A DNA stretch of 64,000 nt from contig JAPKFB010000002.1 of assembly GCA_028821775.1 (NCBI GenBank), forward strand, positions 62,001-126,000, in the 5' to 3' direction. The stretch is from Roseibacillus sp. Lineage in GTDB: Bacteria; Verrucomicrobiota; Verrucomicrobiia; Verrucomicrobiales; Akkermansiaceae. This document shows, piece by piece, positions 7,949 to 17,925 of this stretch. The number at the start of each line of letters is the position of its first letter. Positions within the stretch are counted from its first letter, which is position 1. The translations under genes and the position numbers were made by a program. The notes beneath the pieces were generated by a model. That model saw nothing but the letters and a program-made list of their open reading frames with translations. It ran no database searches and had not been told where the DNA came from.

Positions 7949-10324
7949 ATGAGGAGATCGACAATAACTGGCCTGACCGCCGCGGTGCTCCTCGGGATGA
8001 GTGGCGTGGTGACGGGGCAATCAAAGGTCGAGCCCGGGGTGGCGAAGGAGTTCCGGGAAGAGATTGAGCCTCTCCTGCAAGACTACTGTTTTGATTGCCA
8101 CGGGGACGGATCCCACAAGGGCGATCTCTCGATGGACAAGTTCAAAGATCTCTCGAGCCATTTGAACGATCACGAGCATTGGTTTCGGGTGTGGCAAAAC
8201 GTGCGCACTCAACTCATGCCTCCCGCGGATGAGGAATTTCAGCCCAATCTGGCGGAGAGGAAGCTGCTTACGGGGTGGATCGAGAAGCAGGTCTTCAAAT
8301 TGGATCCCAAGAACCCCGATCCCGGGCGGGTGACCATCCGGCGGCTGAATCGCGCGGAGTACCGGAACACGGTCCTGGATGTGGTGGGGGTCAGCTTCAA
8401 TGTGAATGACAATTTCCCGCCGGACGACACTGGTTTTGGATTTGATACGGTGGGGGATGCGCTTTCGCTCTCGCCGTTGTTGTTGGAAAAGTATCTTGCG
8501 GCCTCGGAGGAGATCGCCGCCCAGGCCCTACCGACTGGTGCGGGGAAGCCGAAGCCGATCGTGATTGACCCCGGGAATTTTCGGGAGCGGGGAAACAACA
8601 CGCAGAGTGCCCGCTTCATGGAGGCGGACCAGGATCATACCGTGGGTGCCGACCGGAAATTCGAGGCGGACGGAAGGTATGCCTATGAAGTGAGCTATGA
8701 GGTTCGGAGTGAGGGAGGGCGGCCGAGAGGACAGACCGCCACCTGGCGCATCCTGGTCGATGGCAAGGAATTGCACAAAGTGGGAGTGCATTCGGACCGA
8801 GGGGATCGTGGGACGTTCAAGGGCGAGTTGGACCTGCCGAAGGGGGACCATCAATTTGAGTTTCACATCGAGCCCGGTGAGCAGGGCGAAGGATCGGGGG
8901 TGACGGGAGTGCGGGTGGCGGAGGTCAAACTGACGCGCGATGCCACGAGCAATTGGGAACTCTATCCGGAGAGCTATCGGAAGATCTTCATCAAGGGATT
9001 TCCTCCGCAAGGGGAGAAGGAACAGGCGGGCTACATGCGTGAGATCGTGGAAAACTTTGCGACCCTGGTGTTTCGTCGGCCGGCGGAGAAAGGCACGGTG
9101 GACCGATTGACTGCCCTTGCGCTCAAGAGGGCGAAGGAGAAGGACCGGAAGTTTGTGGACGGGGTGAAGTTCGCGGTCACCGCCGCGCTCACCTCCCCGC
9201 GGTTTTTGTTTCGCAGTGAAGTGCAGGCCGAGCCCGACAACCCGGGGAGGGTCGTTGCGGTGGATGAGTTCGCCCTGGCGTCGCGCCTGTCCTATTTCCT
9301 GTGGAGTTCTGCTCCCGACGTGGAGCTCTATGAGCACGCCAAGGAGGGGACTTTGCGCGCGAATCTGCGAGCGCAAGTGGATCGCATGATCTCTGACGAG
9401 AAGGCCGAACGCATGGTGGCCAACTTTGTGGGGCAGTGGTTGCGGGCACGGGACTTGCGAGGATTGAGCATTGATGTCCGTCGGATCTTGCACGAGCGAA
9501 ACAAGCGCGAAGCGGAGCGTGTCTTCAACCAAGGCGTCCGGCATGACATGCGGATCGAGACCGAGATGTTCTTTCGACACATCCTTTTGGAAAACCGTCC
9601 CGTGCTCGAGTTGCTCAACGCGAGGTATTCCTTTCTCAACGAAAACCTGGCGCGTTTCTATCAGGTGCCCAGGGTGAAAGGGAGGGAATTCCGCAAGGTT
9701 GAATTTGGAGAAGAGTCGAAGGGGCGCGGGGGCATTCTCGGGCAGGGCACTTTCCTCATCGTGACCTCGAATCCCACGCGCACCTCGCCAGTGAAACGCG
9801 GGCTCTTTGTGCTGGATAACATTCTCGGAACGCCCTCTCCGCCAGCCCCTCCCGACGTGCCCGAACTGGCGCAGGCCAAGAGGGAGATCGAGAATGGCAC
9901 GATGCGCCAGCTGATGGAGCTCCACCGTGGCAAGCCGCTCTGCAAGTCGTGCCATGCCCGGATGGATCCGATCGGCCTTGCGCTGGAGAATTTCAATGCA
10001 ATCGGGCAATGGCGAGATCGGGAGGAGGGCCAGGAAATCGACACTGCGGGCAAGTTGGTGACCGGGGAGAGCTATGGCAGCGTGATGGAGCTCAAGGAAA
10101 TCCTGGCGAGCTCCCGGAAGCAGGATTTCTACCGCTGCCTGACCGAGAAGATGCTGACCTATGCGCTGGGGCGAGGAGTGGAATATTATGACGCTCCGAC
10201 CGTGGATTCGATCGTGGAGCGCTTGAACAAAAGCGGCGAAGGGATGAAGGAGCTTGTCTATGGAATTGTGGAGAGTGTGCCATTTCAAAAGCGGCGCGGT
10301 GACGGGAGCAGATTGGCAAAGTGA
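7949..10324 (+). CDS. DUF1592 multidomain c-type cytochrome (DUF1587/1592/1588/1585)
   Basis: A 791-residue exported protein of a kind expanded in Planctomycetes and Verrucomicrobia. The chosen start, MRRSTITGLTAAVLLGMSG, begins a signal peptide. The open frame upstream is non-coding in character. Near the N-terminus is a heme c motif, CFDCHGDG. It is followed by DUF1587, a carbohydrate-binding-like insert, DUF1592, DUF1588 and a C-terminal DUF1585 domain holding a second heme c motif, CKSCHARMDPIG. The molecular function of this family is not established; periplasmic redox activity is inferred. It is paired with the DUF1552 gene downstream, as commonly seen. Confidence 0.9.
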   Translation: MRRSTITGLTAAVLLGMSGVVTGQSKVEPGVAKEFREEIEPLLQDYCFDCHGDGSHKGDLSMDKFKDLSSHLNDHEHWFRVWQNVRTQLMPPADEEFQPNLAERKLLTGWIEKQVFKLDPKNPDPGRVTIRRLNRAEYRNTVLDVVGVSFNVNDNFPPDDTGFGFDTVGDALSLSPLLLEKYLAASEEIAAQALPTGAGKPKPIVIDPGNFRERGNNTQSARFMEADQDHTVGADRKFEADGRYAYEVSYEVRSEGGRPRGQTATWRILVDGKELHKVGVHSDRGDRGTFKGELDLPKGDHQFEFHIEPGEQGEGSGVTGVRVAEVKLTRDATSNWELYPESYRKIFIKGFPPQGEKEQAGYMREIVENFATLVFRRPAEKGTVDRLTALALKRAKEKDRKFVDGVKFAVTAALTSPRFLFRSEVQAEPDNPGRVVAVDEFALASRLSYFLWSSAPDVELYEHAKEGTLRANLRAQVDRMISDEKAERMVANFVGQWLRARDLRGLSIDVRRILHERNKREAERVFNQGVRHDMRIETEMFFRHILLENRPVLELLNARYSFLNENLARFYQVPRVKGREFRKVEFGEESKGRGGILGQGTFLIVTSNPTRTSPVKRGLFVLDNILGTPSPPAPPDVPELAQAKREIENGTMRQLMELHRGKPLCKSCHARMDPIGLALENFNAIGQWRDREEGQEIDTAGKLVTGESYGSVMELKEILASSRKQDFYRCLTEKMLTYALGRGVEYYDAPTVDSIVERLNKSGEGMKELVYGIVESVPFQKRRGDGSRLAK

Positions 10325-10536
10325 CCCCGGTGCTCTTTCAGGATCGAGGTGACGGATGATCGCTTGTGGAATGAAGTGCTGGCGGCGTTCCCGAATCGTC
10401 GAGGATGGTCCAACCCACTGCCTTTCGGCGCCTTGTCAGCACTCCCTTCTCCTGCGCGTTGATCCCTCCATCCAACCCTGAGAGAACCATGGGGGGCTGG
10501 GCGGTAGCGGTCACCTCAAAGAAATGGGCTTGGCGC

Positions 10537-10567
10537 TTGAAAAACCGTCCCCCGATGGGTGTATAGT
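10537..10567 (+). promoter_or_regulatory. Candidate promoter for the DUF1552 gene
   Basis: TTGAAA at 10537-10542 and TATAGT at 10562-10567, separated by 19 bp, each match the sigma70-type consensus at five of six positions. The -10 element ends only 8 bp before the ATG at 10576, so the message would be leaderless or nearly so. The 19-bp spacing is longer than ideal. Confidence 0.3.
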
Positions 10568-10575
10568 ATTCTCAG

Positions 10576-11937
10576 ATGAGCGAAGCTAAAATCGAGGTCG
10601 GCCGCCGGGCCTTTCTCCGTGGACTGGGCGCAAGGGTCGCACTCCCGGGGTTGAGTTCCCTCGGGATGGCCAAGGCGAGAGCAGGAGTGCGAGGAGTGAC
10701 TGCGACGGGAGCTCCCTTGCGGATGGCATTTCTCTACATTCCGAACGGGGTCATCATGGACAAGTGGCGGCCGGAGGGGACAGGCAAGGACTTCAGCTTG
10801 AACAAGTCCATGAAGTCATTGGAGAAATTCAAAGGGAACCTTCAGATCATCAAGGGCTTCGAGCAGGCCAACGGCTGGGCGGGACCCGACGGTGCTGGGG
10901 ATCACGCTCGCAGTGGCGCGACCTTTCTGACGGGCGCTCGTCCGAAGAAGACCGCGGGGTCGGACATCCGAGTGGGCATCTCCGTCGATCAGATGGCCGC
11001 GAACTATGTCGGATCGGAAACGCGATTTCCCTCCCTCGAGCTTTCCTGTGATGGGGTGCGCAAATCGGGGAACTGTGACTCGGGATATTCCTGCGCGTAT
11101 CAGTATAATCTTTCCTGGCGATCTGCCACCCAGCCGATGACGCCGGAGTCCAATCCCCGTCTGGTCTTTGAACGACTCTTTGGGAGTGGGTCGGCGAACG
11201 AGCGACAGGAGTCCCTGGCCCGGCGCCGGACGGAGCAGCGGTCGATCCTTGATTTCGTTCTCGACGATGCCAAGGCGATGGAGAAAGGCCTTGGGAGGAA
11301 TGATCAGCAGAAACTTGAGGAGTACATCACAGGGGTGCGTGAGATCGAGCAGCGCCTTCAAAAGGCGGAGAGTTTTGGTCCACCTCCGAAGCCCGGAGTG
11401 AAGGCTCCCGAAGGAGGAGTGCCCAACGACTATCAGGCGCACATCCGGCTGATGTTCGACATGCTGCTGCTGGCCTTCCAAACGGATCAGACCCGGATCT
11501 CCAGCTTTCTGCTTGCCCATGACGGAAGTAATCGCAACTTCCCCAGCGTGGGGGTGAGCGATGGGCATCATGGGATTTCCCATCACGGTCGCAAAGAGAG
11601 CAAAATGGCCAAGCTCGCCAAGATCGACACCTTCTACAGCCAGCAGCTCGCCTACTTTCTGGAGCAGATGTCCCGGACGGAGGACGTCGATGGAAAGTCG
11701 CTCCTGCACAACTCGATGATTGTGTGGGGAAGCGGGCTGTCCGATGCGGATCGTCACTCGCACAACGATCTGCCGATCATCCTCGCCGGTCAGGCTGGCG
11801 GAAAATTTGATTCAGGTCGCCATCTCGATTTGAAGACCGACCTCCCCTTGAACAATCTCTACATGCGCATGCTGCAGGAAGTTGGGGCGCCGGCAGGCCG
11901 GATCGGAGACTCAACAGGAGTACTCAAGGCTGTCTAG
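10576..11937 (+). CDS. DUF1552 domain protein with twin-arginine signal
   Basis: A 453-residue protein of the DUF1552 family, frequent in Planctomycetes and Verrucomicrobia next to DUF1592 cytochromes. The N-terminus has a Tat-like signal (GRRAFLRGLGARVALPGLSS), implying export of a folded protein. The body contains family-typical segments such as FLYIPNGV, a WGSGLSDADRHSHNDLPIILAG motif split across the C-terminal third, and HLDLKTDLPLNNLY. The fold resembles the alkaline phosphatase/DUF1501 sulfatase-like group, but no biochemical function is known. It follows the DUF1592 gene by 251 bp and probably acts with it. Confidence 0.88.
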   Translation: MSEAKIEVGRRAFLRGLGARVALPGLSSLGMAKARAGVRGVTATGAPLRMAFLYIPNGVIMDKWRPEGTGKDFSLNKSMKSLEKFKGNLQIIKGFEQANGWAGPDGAGDHARSGATFLTGARPKKTAGSDIRVGISVDQMAANYVGSETRFPSLELSCDGVRKSGNCDSGYSCAYQYNLSWRSATQPMTPESNPRLVFERLFGSGSANERQESLARRRTEQRSILDFVLDDAKAMEKGLGRNDQQKLEEYITGVREIEQRLQKAESFGPPPKPGVKAPEGGVPNDYQAHIRLMFDMLLLAFQTDQTRISSFLLAHDGSNRNFPSVGVSDGHHGISHHGRKESKMAKLAKIDTFYSQQLAYFLEQMSRTEDVDGKSLLHNSMIVWGSGLSDADRHSHNDLPIILAGQAGGKFDSGRHLDLKTDLPLNNLYMRMLQEVGAPAGRIGDSTGVLKAV

Positions 11938-12075
11938 CAGGTGGTGCGAAGCGGCGATGGTCATGAGCGGGTGCCGTGCCCGGGACCGCCGGGCCCTGGG
12001 CGAAATTTTCGGTCGTGGGTAGTTTGCTGGCGCAATGAGAGATCCGTTAGTATAGTGGATTAAGGCTCTGAACGA

Positions 12076-15000
12076 ATGAAGCTTTCGACGAAGCTCCTGC
12101 TTACCACCTGTGTCCCGCCAGCTCTGATCTGGGTGGTGGGTTTCCGTGTTGAGCAGGAGTCCGAGAAATACCTTCGCGCTGAGATTGACGCGGGAGCAAT
12201 GGGACAGGTTCTGTCGGTGCAGGAAGCCATTGATCGCCTGCTGCGGGCACGGACCGCGAATTGGCAAGCCTATGGCCGGAGCCGCCATGTGGAGAGGGCC
12301 CTGCGAGGATCCAACGCCGAGTTTGCAGCGCTCGATGATCGAGAGGAAAGGATCTTGGAGTTCGACCAACTGTGGAAGGGGGATGATGAAATTGAGAAGA
12401 AAATCCTCGTGGATCAGTTGCTTGACGTGTCCCTTTCTTTCGATTTGAAGGTTACCCTGGAAAATCTGACCGAGGTCTCCGGGCACAAGATCTTTGGGGA
12501 GGTCTTCATCACCAATGAGTATGGGGGAAATGTGGCGCAAAGCGGGATGACTTCCGATTATCGCCAGGATGACGAAATCTGGTGGCAGCAGGCCAAGAAG
12601 AACGGGCGCTTCATTGGTGATGTCACCTTTGATGAGAGCGCAAAGATTTTTTCAATTGATCTTTGTCAACGGATCGAGGGCCGCGGGGGTGAGTTCCTCG
12701 GAGTGCTCAAGGCGGTGATGAGCCTGGAGGAGATCTTTGAGATTGTGGACTCGCATGCGGTGCGCGGTGGTCCCGATCGGAGGCTTGCCTTGCTCAATCG
12801 CAAGGGAGAACTCATTCGACTCTACAATCGCGATACCATGCCCCTTGCGGATGGGAGTCGCTACTTCGTAAAGTCAGAGGATGGGGTGGGATCCAAAGTC
12901 TGGAAGGACGAGGAAACGGGGCAGGATCGGCACTTATCCTGGGCCAAGCCACAGGAGGGGAGCATGGTGAAGAGCCTTGGGTGGATCGCGGTGCAAGTGG
13001 CGGAAGCCGATACGGTGTTGGCTCCGGTGTGGCAGTTGCGCAGGACCGTGATCCTGAGTTCGGTGATCGCCACTGCAATTGGGATCGCGGCGATGGGCTG
13101 GATTGTTTTTCCGGTCTCGCGGCGACTTGGGAAGATGGCCGATGCGACCAAGGAGATCGGACGAGGCAATCTTGGAATTCGGATTGGGGACCCCGGGTGG
13201 GATGAACTTTCCCAACTGAGTCGCGAGTTTGACCGGATGACCAGCCGCCTGGAGGGGGCGCGGGCGGAGTTGATGGTTGCGATGGAGCAGGCAGAGGATG
13301 CGAGCAAGGTCAAGGGAGATTTCCTGGCCAACATGAGCCACGAGATTCGCACGCCCATGAACGCGATTCTGGGGATGACTGAACTCACCTTGGGGACAGA
13401 TCTTAGTGACGAGCAGCGTGACTACCAACTTTTGGTGGAGCAGTCTGCCGAGTCGCTCCTCTCGTTGCTGAATGACATCCTCGACTATTCGAAGATTGAA
13501 TCAGGAAACCTGGAGCTGGAGTACCGCGATTTTGATCTTCGCGATTCGTTGGGAGACATCTTGCAAATGCTCTCTCCCCAGTCTGCGGACAAGGGATTGG
13601 AGTTGGCCTTCCGAGTGGAGCCGAAGGTGCCCGGCATCGTGGCGGGAGATCTGGGGCGACTGCGCCAGGTGATCGTGAACCTGGTGGGGAATGCAATCAA
13701 GTTCACCGAGGAAGGAGAGATTCTGGTCTCTGTTCTTGAAGGGAAGCGCCACGAGGGGAAGATCGAATTGCTCTTCAAGGTTCAGGATACCGGGATTGGA
13801 GTTCCCCTGGACCGGCAGGAATCGATCTTTGAAGTCTTTGCCCAGGCCGACAGTTCGACGACCAGGGAGTTTGGAGGGACCGGGCTGGGGCTCGCGATCT
13901 CGAAACGGATCGTCGAAAAAATGGACGGTAGAATCTGGATGGAGAGCATGGAAGGGGAGGGGAGTTCGTTCCAGTTTACGGGGCAGTTCGGGGTGACGGC
14001 AGAACCAGCCAGAGTGATGGAGTTCCCGGGCTCACTCCAGGGTCTTCCGGTGCTGGTGGTTGATGACAACGATACGAACCTCAAGATCGTGGGCGAGATG
14101 CTGCAGAGCTGGAACATGACGGGCATTCTCTGTTCCAATGGCGAGAGCGCGCTCGCTAAACTTTCGGAACTTGAGCGCGAAGGCGAGGAGGTGAAATTGA
14201 TTCTCCTGGATCGCATGATGCCCGAGGTGGACGGTCTTCAGTTGGCGTTCCATATTCACGAGAGTCCCAAATGGGGGAACCTTCCGATCATTCTTCTCAG
14301 TTCCATGTGGGGAGCGGGCAAGGGCGGGGATTACGAGGAATTGGGCATCATGAAAGTTGTGAGCAAGCCGGTCAAACAGTCGATTCTGCTCGATGCCATC
14401 ATGCACACGATGGGAATGGGGACGACTAGGAGAAAGAAAGTGCGCGAGAAGTTCGGCGAACGCCCCGGCGACGTACCCTCCATGAACGTCTTGCTGGCTG
14501 AGGATGGCAAAGTGAACCAAGTGGTTGCCGTTCGCTTGCTGGAGCGGCGGGGACATCACGTGACGGTGGTGGAGAACGGTCATGATGCGGTGGAGGCCGC
14601 GAGGGCAGTGGACTACGACGTGATTCTGATGGATATCCAGATGCCCGTCATGAGTGGCTACGAAGCTGCTCGTGCCATTCGCGATCGAGAGAAAGGGGCG
14701 GGCCAGCATGTCCCCTTGATCGCGATGACGGCGCACGCGATGCTTGGCGATCGAGAGGATTGTCTGGCCGCTGGGATGGATGACTACATCTCGAAGCCGA
14801 TTGAATCGAGTGAGCTCTACAAGGTGGTGGAGAGATTTTTCCCGGCGAGCGAACCTGAGGCGGAGAGCCAAGTGAATCAAAGGGGGGGAGCGAACGAACG
14901 CAGCAACGGAACGAAACAGGATTCAGAGATCTTTGATTCTCAAAGCTTCCGGCTGCGCATCGAGGACGTGGACTTGATGAATGATTTGATCGAGATCTTT

Positions 15001-15291
15001 GAAGATGAGATGAAGCAGATGCTGGAGAGGGTCCAGGCCGCACACCAACGGGGAAGTGGCGAAGATCTTCATCGAGCGGCTCACAGTTTGAAGGGATTGC
15101 TGGGAAACTACTGCGCGGATCGAGCGCTGCAGAGTATCTCGAAGATCGACGAGCAAGCTCAGTCTGGATCCTTGGATGGTCTCACGGAGGCCGTAGAAAA
15201 TCTTGCGCGGGAACTGGAGGAACTTGACCAGGCGATGGGGGATTTTCGCGACACGCTCCAAGAGCCCGAATCCGCATCGAAGATACCTTAG
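12076..15291 (+). CDS. Hybrid sensor histidine kinase with two receiver domains and HPt
   Basis: A 1071-residue membrane-bound phosphorelay protein. Domains in order: TM1 (about 5-24), a Cache-like periplasmic sensor (about 30-310), TM2 (about 325-345), HAMP, HisKA with the phosphoacceptor H422 in SHEIRTPMN, HATPase_c, receiver 1 with D712 ([11 protein letters not shown]), receiver 2 with D853 ([11 protein letters not shown]), and a C-terminal HPt domain with H1003 (AAHSLKG). All phosphotransfer residues are present, so the relay His-Asp-His could run within one polypeptide. No separate response regulator gene is adjacent, and the output partner and ligand are unknown. The start ATG leads directly into a hydrophobic segment. 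Confidence 0.94.
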   Translation: MKLSTKLLLTTCVPPALIWVVGFRVEQESEKYLRAEIDAGAMGQVLSVQEAIDRLLRARTANWQAYGRSRHVERALRGSNAEFAALDDREERILEFDQLWKGDDEIEKKILVDQLLDVSLSFDLKVTLENLTEVSGHKIFGEVFITNEYGGNVAQSGMTSDYRQDDEIWWQQAKKNGRFIGDVTFDESAKIFSIDLCQRIEGRGGEFLGVLKAVMSLEEIFEIVDSHAVRGGPDRRLALLNRKGELIRLYNRDTMPLADGSRYFVKSEDGVGSKVWKDEETGQDRHLSWAKPQEGSMVKSLGWIAVQVAEADTVLAPVWQLRRTVILSSVIATAIGIAAMGWIVFPVSRRLGKMADATKEIGRGNLGIRIGDPGWDELSQLSREFDRMTSRLEGARAELMVAMEQAEDASKVKGDFLANMSHEIRTPMNAILGMTELTLGTDLSDEQRDYQLLVEQSAESLLSLLNDILDYSKIESGNLELEYRDFDLRDSLGDILQMLSPQSADKGLELAFRVEPKVPGIVAGDLGRLRQVIVNLVGNAIKFTEEGEILVSVLEGKRHEGKIELLFKVQDTGIGVPLDRQESIFEVFAQADSSTTREFGGTGLGLAISKRIVEKMDGRIWMESMEGEGSSFQFTGQFGVTAEPARVMEFPGSLQGLPVLVVDDNDTNLKIVGEMLQSWNMTGILCSNGESALAKLSELEREGEEVKLILLDRMMPEVDGLQLAFHIHESPKWGNLPIILLSSMWGAGKGGDYEELGIMKVVSKPVKQSILLDAIMHTMGMGTTRRKKVREKFGERPGDVPSMNVLLAEDGKVNQVVAVRLLERRGHHVTVVENGHDAVEAARAVDYDVILMDIQMPVMSGYEAARAIRDREKGAGQHVPLIAMTAHAMLGDREDCLAAGMDDYISKPIESSELYKVVERFFPASEPEAESQVNQRGGANERSNGTKQDSEIFDSQSFRLRIEDVDLMNDLIEIFEDEMKQMLERVQAAHQRGSGEDLHRAAHSLKGLLGNYCADRALQSISKIDEQAQSGSLDGLTEAVENLARELEELDQAMGDFRDTLQEPESASKIP

Positions 15292-15405
15292 GGCGTGAGG
15301 ATCTGTTCTTCAGCAGGAGGCTGAAGGGGGCGATCTGGGGGCGAGGAGGATCTTCTGCTCCGGGTGTCCTCGATCATCCAGGGTGCCAGGGATGGGAGAA
15401 TGTGC

Positions 15406-15996
15406 TCAGCGCGCAAGAAGCAGTTTGGCCTGCGCACGGGCGGCCGCAAGGAATTGTTGGAAGGAGTGATCGAGCGACTGATAGTGAGCCATGAGATCGT
15501 CCGTTGATCGTCGAATGGGAGCAAGGCGAGGCGAACGCTCTGAGATGCGTTCGAAGGTCAGAGCCTGGCCTTCGAGGGTTCCATAGCTGGGGAACCAGTT
15601 TTCTTTGCGCATGAGGGGCAGACCGCGGGCCAGGTCGGGGCTCAGCCAGTCGCGATGTCTTTCGAGAGTGTTGTAGATCTCCTCGATGAAGGCGGGGAGG
15701 AGGTGATCGGAATACTGATTCCAGTGAATAGTGAGAAAGTGGTCGAAGAATACATCGATGACGATCCCGGCGAAACGTCGCGGTTCCTTCGCGAGAAACT
15801 CGCGGGCCTGTAAAAAGGACTCATGCTGATCGGTGAATCGGTCGAGGTGCCGATGCATCATGATCCCGTCGATGACCTAGGGAGGATAGTGGTCGGTGAG
15901 GGACTCCGTAGTGCCCTTCACGAAATCGCCGAGGAGATTTCCGATGCGCGAGGCGGCGGTGGCCCCTGCCAGGTAGAGATGGGCGAGATAGTTCAC
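15406..15996 (-). pseudogene. acpH: ACP phosphodiesterase (AcpH) gene interrupted by an amber codon
   Basis: AcpH removes the 4'-phosphopantetheine group from acyl carrier protein. From a GTG at 15996 the frame reads VNYLAHLYLAGATAASRIG and GNLLGDFVKGTTESLTDHYPP, then an in-frame TAG at 15877-15879, then VIDGIMMHRHLD and the rest of a normal AcpH. The conserved sequence continues without a shift across the stop, giving about 196 codons, close to E. coli AcpH (193 aa). The first 39 codons hold conserved residues, so the 151-aa frame after the stop is unlikely to work alone. A single base change (for example CAG to TAG) explains it. A sequencing error or stop readthrough are alternatives. Confidence 0.85.
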
Positions 15997-16067
15997 AGCG
16001 AGAGAACGATCTTTGCCGGTATTCGAAAGGTTGCAAACCCCCGCAGCATGGGTTCTCTTCCCCGCAT

Positions 16068-16922
16068 ATGGCAGATATGGTTTGGCTTAACGGGAAGCTG
16101 CAGCCGATAGCGGAAGCAGAAATTTCGCCCTTCGATCATGGCATTACGGTCGGGAACGGCGTTTTTGAGACGATGATCGCTTATGCTGGCGGGCCCGTGC
16201 CCTTCGCCTTTACCCGGCACTATCAACGCCTGGAGCGCTCGGCAGGGGCGATGGGGCTGGCGATTCGGCCGTTGGAGGAATTGTTGCAGGCCAGCATCGC
16301 GGTGGTGGAAGCAAACGAGCTGGTCGCTCAGCTCGCCCGCATACGCATCACGGTGACCGGGGGCCCCGCCCCGCTCGGAAGTGAGCGCGGAGACTCTCCG
16401 GAGACCACGCTGGTCGCCTCTGCCGCCGCGCCCGATCTGGGAGAAGCGGTGGATGTCTTGGTGGTGCCCTACACCCGCAATGAGCATGGCGCGCTCTCGG
16501 GTCTGAAGACGACTTCCTATGGCGAGAATGTGGTCGCTCTCTCCTACGCCAAGAAGCGAGCTTCTGGAGAAGCAATCTTTGCCAACACCAAGGGCGAGCT
16601 GTGCGAAGGAACGGGCTCGAATATTTTCATCGTCTTCGAGGGGGAACTCTTAACCCCTCCTCTGGAGGGAGGGTGCCTTGCGGGAGTGACGCGCGCACTG
16701 GTGATGGAACTTTGTGCCCAGGAAGGAATCGCAGTCACCCAAAGGGCTGTTCCTGTGAGCGCTCTTCATCAAGCCACGGAAGCATTTCTCACGGGGACGA
16801 CCCGCGAAGTGCAGCCGATTCACAAGGTCGATGGCGTGGTCTTGAGTGAGGTTCCCGGCGAGATGACGGCGAAGTTGCGCGCGGCGTTTCGGAACCTGGT
16901 GGATGGCAAGGTTGATCCTTAA
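16068..16922 (+). CDS. Class IV aminotransferase (BCAT / aminodeoxychorismate lyase-like)
   Basis: A 284-residue PLP enzyme of fold type IV, the family that includes branched-chain amino acid aminotransferase, D-amino acid aminotransferase and PabC. The N-terminal motif FDHGITVGNGVFETM is characteristic. The PLP lysine lies in GLKTTSYGENV (about residue 147), and the cofactor-binding segment is ELCEGTGSNIF. TGTTREVQPIHKVDG near the C-terminus is also typical. The subfamily, and thus the substrate, cannot be decided from motifs alone. It is divergent from the broken acpH gene with only 71 bp between them, so the two share a promoter region. Confidence 0.88.
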   Translation: MADMVWLNGKLQPIAEAEISPFDHGITVGNGVFETMIAYAGGPVPFAFTRHYQRLERSAGAMGLAIRPLEELLQASIAVVEANELVAQLARIRITVTGGPAPLGSERGDSPETTLVASAAAPDLGEAVDVLVVPYTRNEHGALSGLKTTSYGENVVALSYAKKRASGEAIFANTKGELCEGTGSNIFIVFEGELLTPPLEGGCLAGVTRALVMELCAQEGIAVTQRAVPVSALHQATEAFLTGTTREVQPIHKVDGVVLSEVPGEMTAKLRAAFRNLVDGKVDP

Positions 16923-17011
16923 CAGGGTTTTGATCTTCTGTGGGCATGACCGCGCCGAAGCCAGAGGAGATGCTGAGTGTCGCGGATTCGCAGGGAGAGA
17001 TCTGGCATCCT

Positions 17012-17398
17012 CTACCACACTCGTTTCACTCCGTAGGCGTCGAAGATTTCGTTCCTGCTGACGAGAGTTGCGCTGTGCTCCAGCGCTTCCGCGATGAGCA
17101 GGCGATCGAAGGGATCGCGGTGGTAGTCGGGCAACCGGGCGGTGCGTTCAAGCGCTGCCCTGCTGAGAGGAAGAAGTTCGAAGCCAAGTGATTCCAGGGT
17201 GGCGTCGAAATCTTCTCCGAGACTGTAGGGAAGACGGAGCTTGCCGAGACCAACCTTCACCGCGAGCTCCCATGGCGTGACCGAGCTCACCATGGAATGG
17301 GACTCCAGACTCTCAATGAGACCAGCTGCTGTTTCGGAAAGTTGAGGTGCTCCTTCGAGGAACCAGACAACCGTACTGGAATCGAGCAAGAGTTTCAT
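17012..17398 (-). CDS. PIN-domain toxin of a type II toxin-antitoxin system (VapC-like)
   Basis: A 128-residue PIN-domain ribonuclease. Candidate metal-binding acids are visible: the Asp in MKLLLDSSTVVWFLEG, the Glu in VTPWELAVKVGLGKL and the Asp residues in YHRDPFDRLLIAEAL. These belong to the COG3744 group of toxins normally paired with Phd-type antitoxins. The start is the ATG giving MKLLLDSS; the frame upstream is open but not PIN-like. The likely antitoxin gene lies upstream on the same strand, but 310 bp away instead of the usual few bases. Confidence 0.88.
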   Translation of the reverse strand: MKLLLDSSTVVWFLEGAPQLSETAAGLIESLESHSMVSSVTPWELAVKVGLGKLRLPYSLGEDFDATLESLGFELLPLSRAALERTARLPDYHRDPFDRLLIAEALEHSATLVSRNEIFDAYGVKRVW

Positions 17399-17708
17399 GG
17401 GTCTGTAAGGGTGAGGCTTCTTCCATCGCGAAGAGGTGAAGCGACGGGAGGCGATTCTGCGGGGGAGTCTCGGGGAACAGGAGGGTAGCGAATTCGCCCG
17501 TGGCTTGGCTCGCCCCCACCTCCCTCCCGACAAGGTCCGGACCCCGGGACGAATCCCGGGGCCCGGCAAGGCAGGGGTGTAAGGGTGGGCAGTTAAAGGG
17601 GTGGAACAGCTTTCCAGGGTAGAACAGTTGCAGAAAAGGAGTGAACAGGAATCGGGTGAAGGGGTGGAGCTAGGCGGGTAATGGTGGTCAGTTGAAAGGG
17701 GTAGGCGC
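17399..17708 (-). repeat. 310-bp repeat-rich spacer between antitoxin and toxin
   Basis: No gene is seen. The spacer holds a direct repeat of about 30 bp (copies at 17574-17602 and 17673-17702, exactly 100 bp apart, both ending AAAGGGGT). It also has three GAACAG units (17604-17609, 17622-17627 and 17643-17648) and a perfect hairpin with 8-bp arms. The hairpin arms are CCCCGGGA at 17542-17549 and TCCCGGGG at 17554-17561, around a 4-base loop that reads TTCG on the transcribed strand. It looks like an inserted non-coding element in the toxin-antitoxin operon. Confidence 0.6.
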
Positions 17709-17918
17709 TTAGAGCGGATCGTCGAAGTCATCCGCCATCCAAAAATTTGGTCCGCTGGCAGCGCCCCGTTGAGGCTGGGCGGGATCTGAAGTGGGAGGGC
17801 GGAGTTCCGCCACCGCGCGACCGTGCTTGGTGATCTGGAAAATTTCCCCCTCTGACATGATCTCCGCCACGATGGCGGAAAGTCTCGTTTTTGCTTCGAA
17901 AATCCCAATGCTTCTCAC
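17709..17918 (-). CDS. Phd/YefM-type antitoxin
   Basis: A 69-residue protein, starting with GTG, with the classic Phd/YefM N-terminal DNA-binding pattern (SIGIFEAKTRLSAIVAEI, then ITKHGRAVAEL). The C-terminal tail, rich in Pro, Asp and aromatic residues (NFWMADDFDDPL), is where such antitoxins wrap the toxin. It is the natural partner of the PIN toxin downstream. A palindrome directly upstream of its start fits autoregulation. The 310-bp spacer between the two genes is abnormal. Confidence 0.8.
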   Translation of the reverse strand: MRSIGIFEAKTRLSAIVAEIMSEGEIFQITKHGRAVAELRPPTSDPAQPQRGAASGPNFWMADDFDDPL

Positions 17919-17925
17919 TGGAAAG

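Noticed and set aside
8528-10288. Long minus-strand open frame opposite the DUF1592 gene
   Set aside because: Antisense artefact; the plus strand has heme motifs and known domains.
15308-15326. CTTCAGC-AGGAG-GCTGAAG hairpin after the histidine kinase gene
   Set aside because: Perfect 7-bp stem but followed by G rather than T on the plus strand and by A on the minus strand, so a terminator call is not supported.
17012-17908. Single long frame apparently fusing the toxin with the spacer and antitoxin region
   Set aside because: Only the last 128 codons are PIN-like; the upstream part is out of frame with the antitoxin and has no protein-like pattern.
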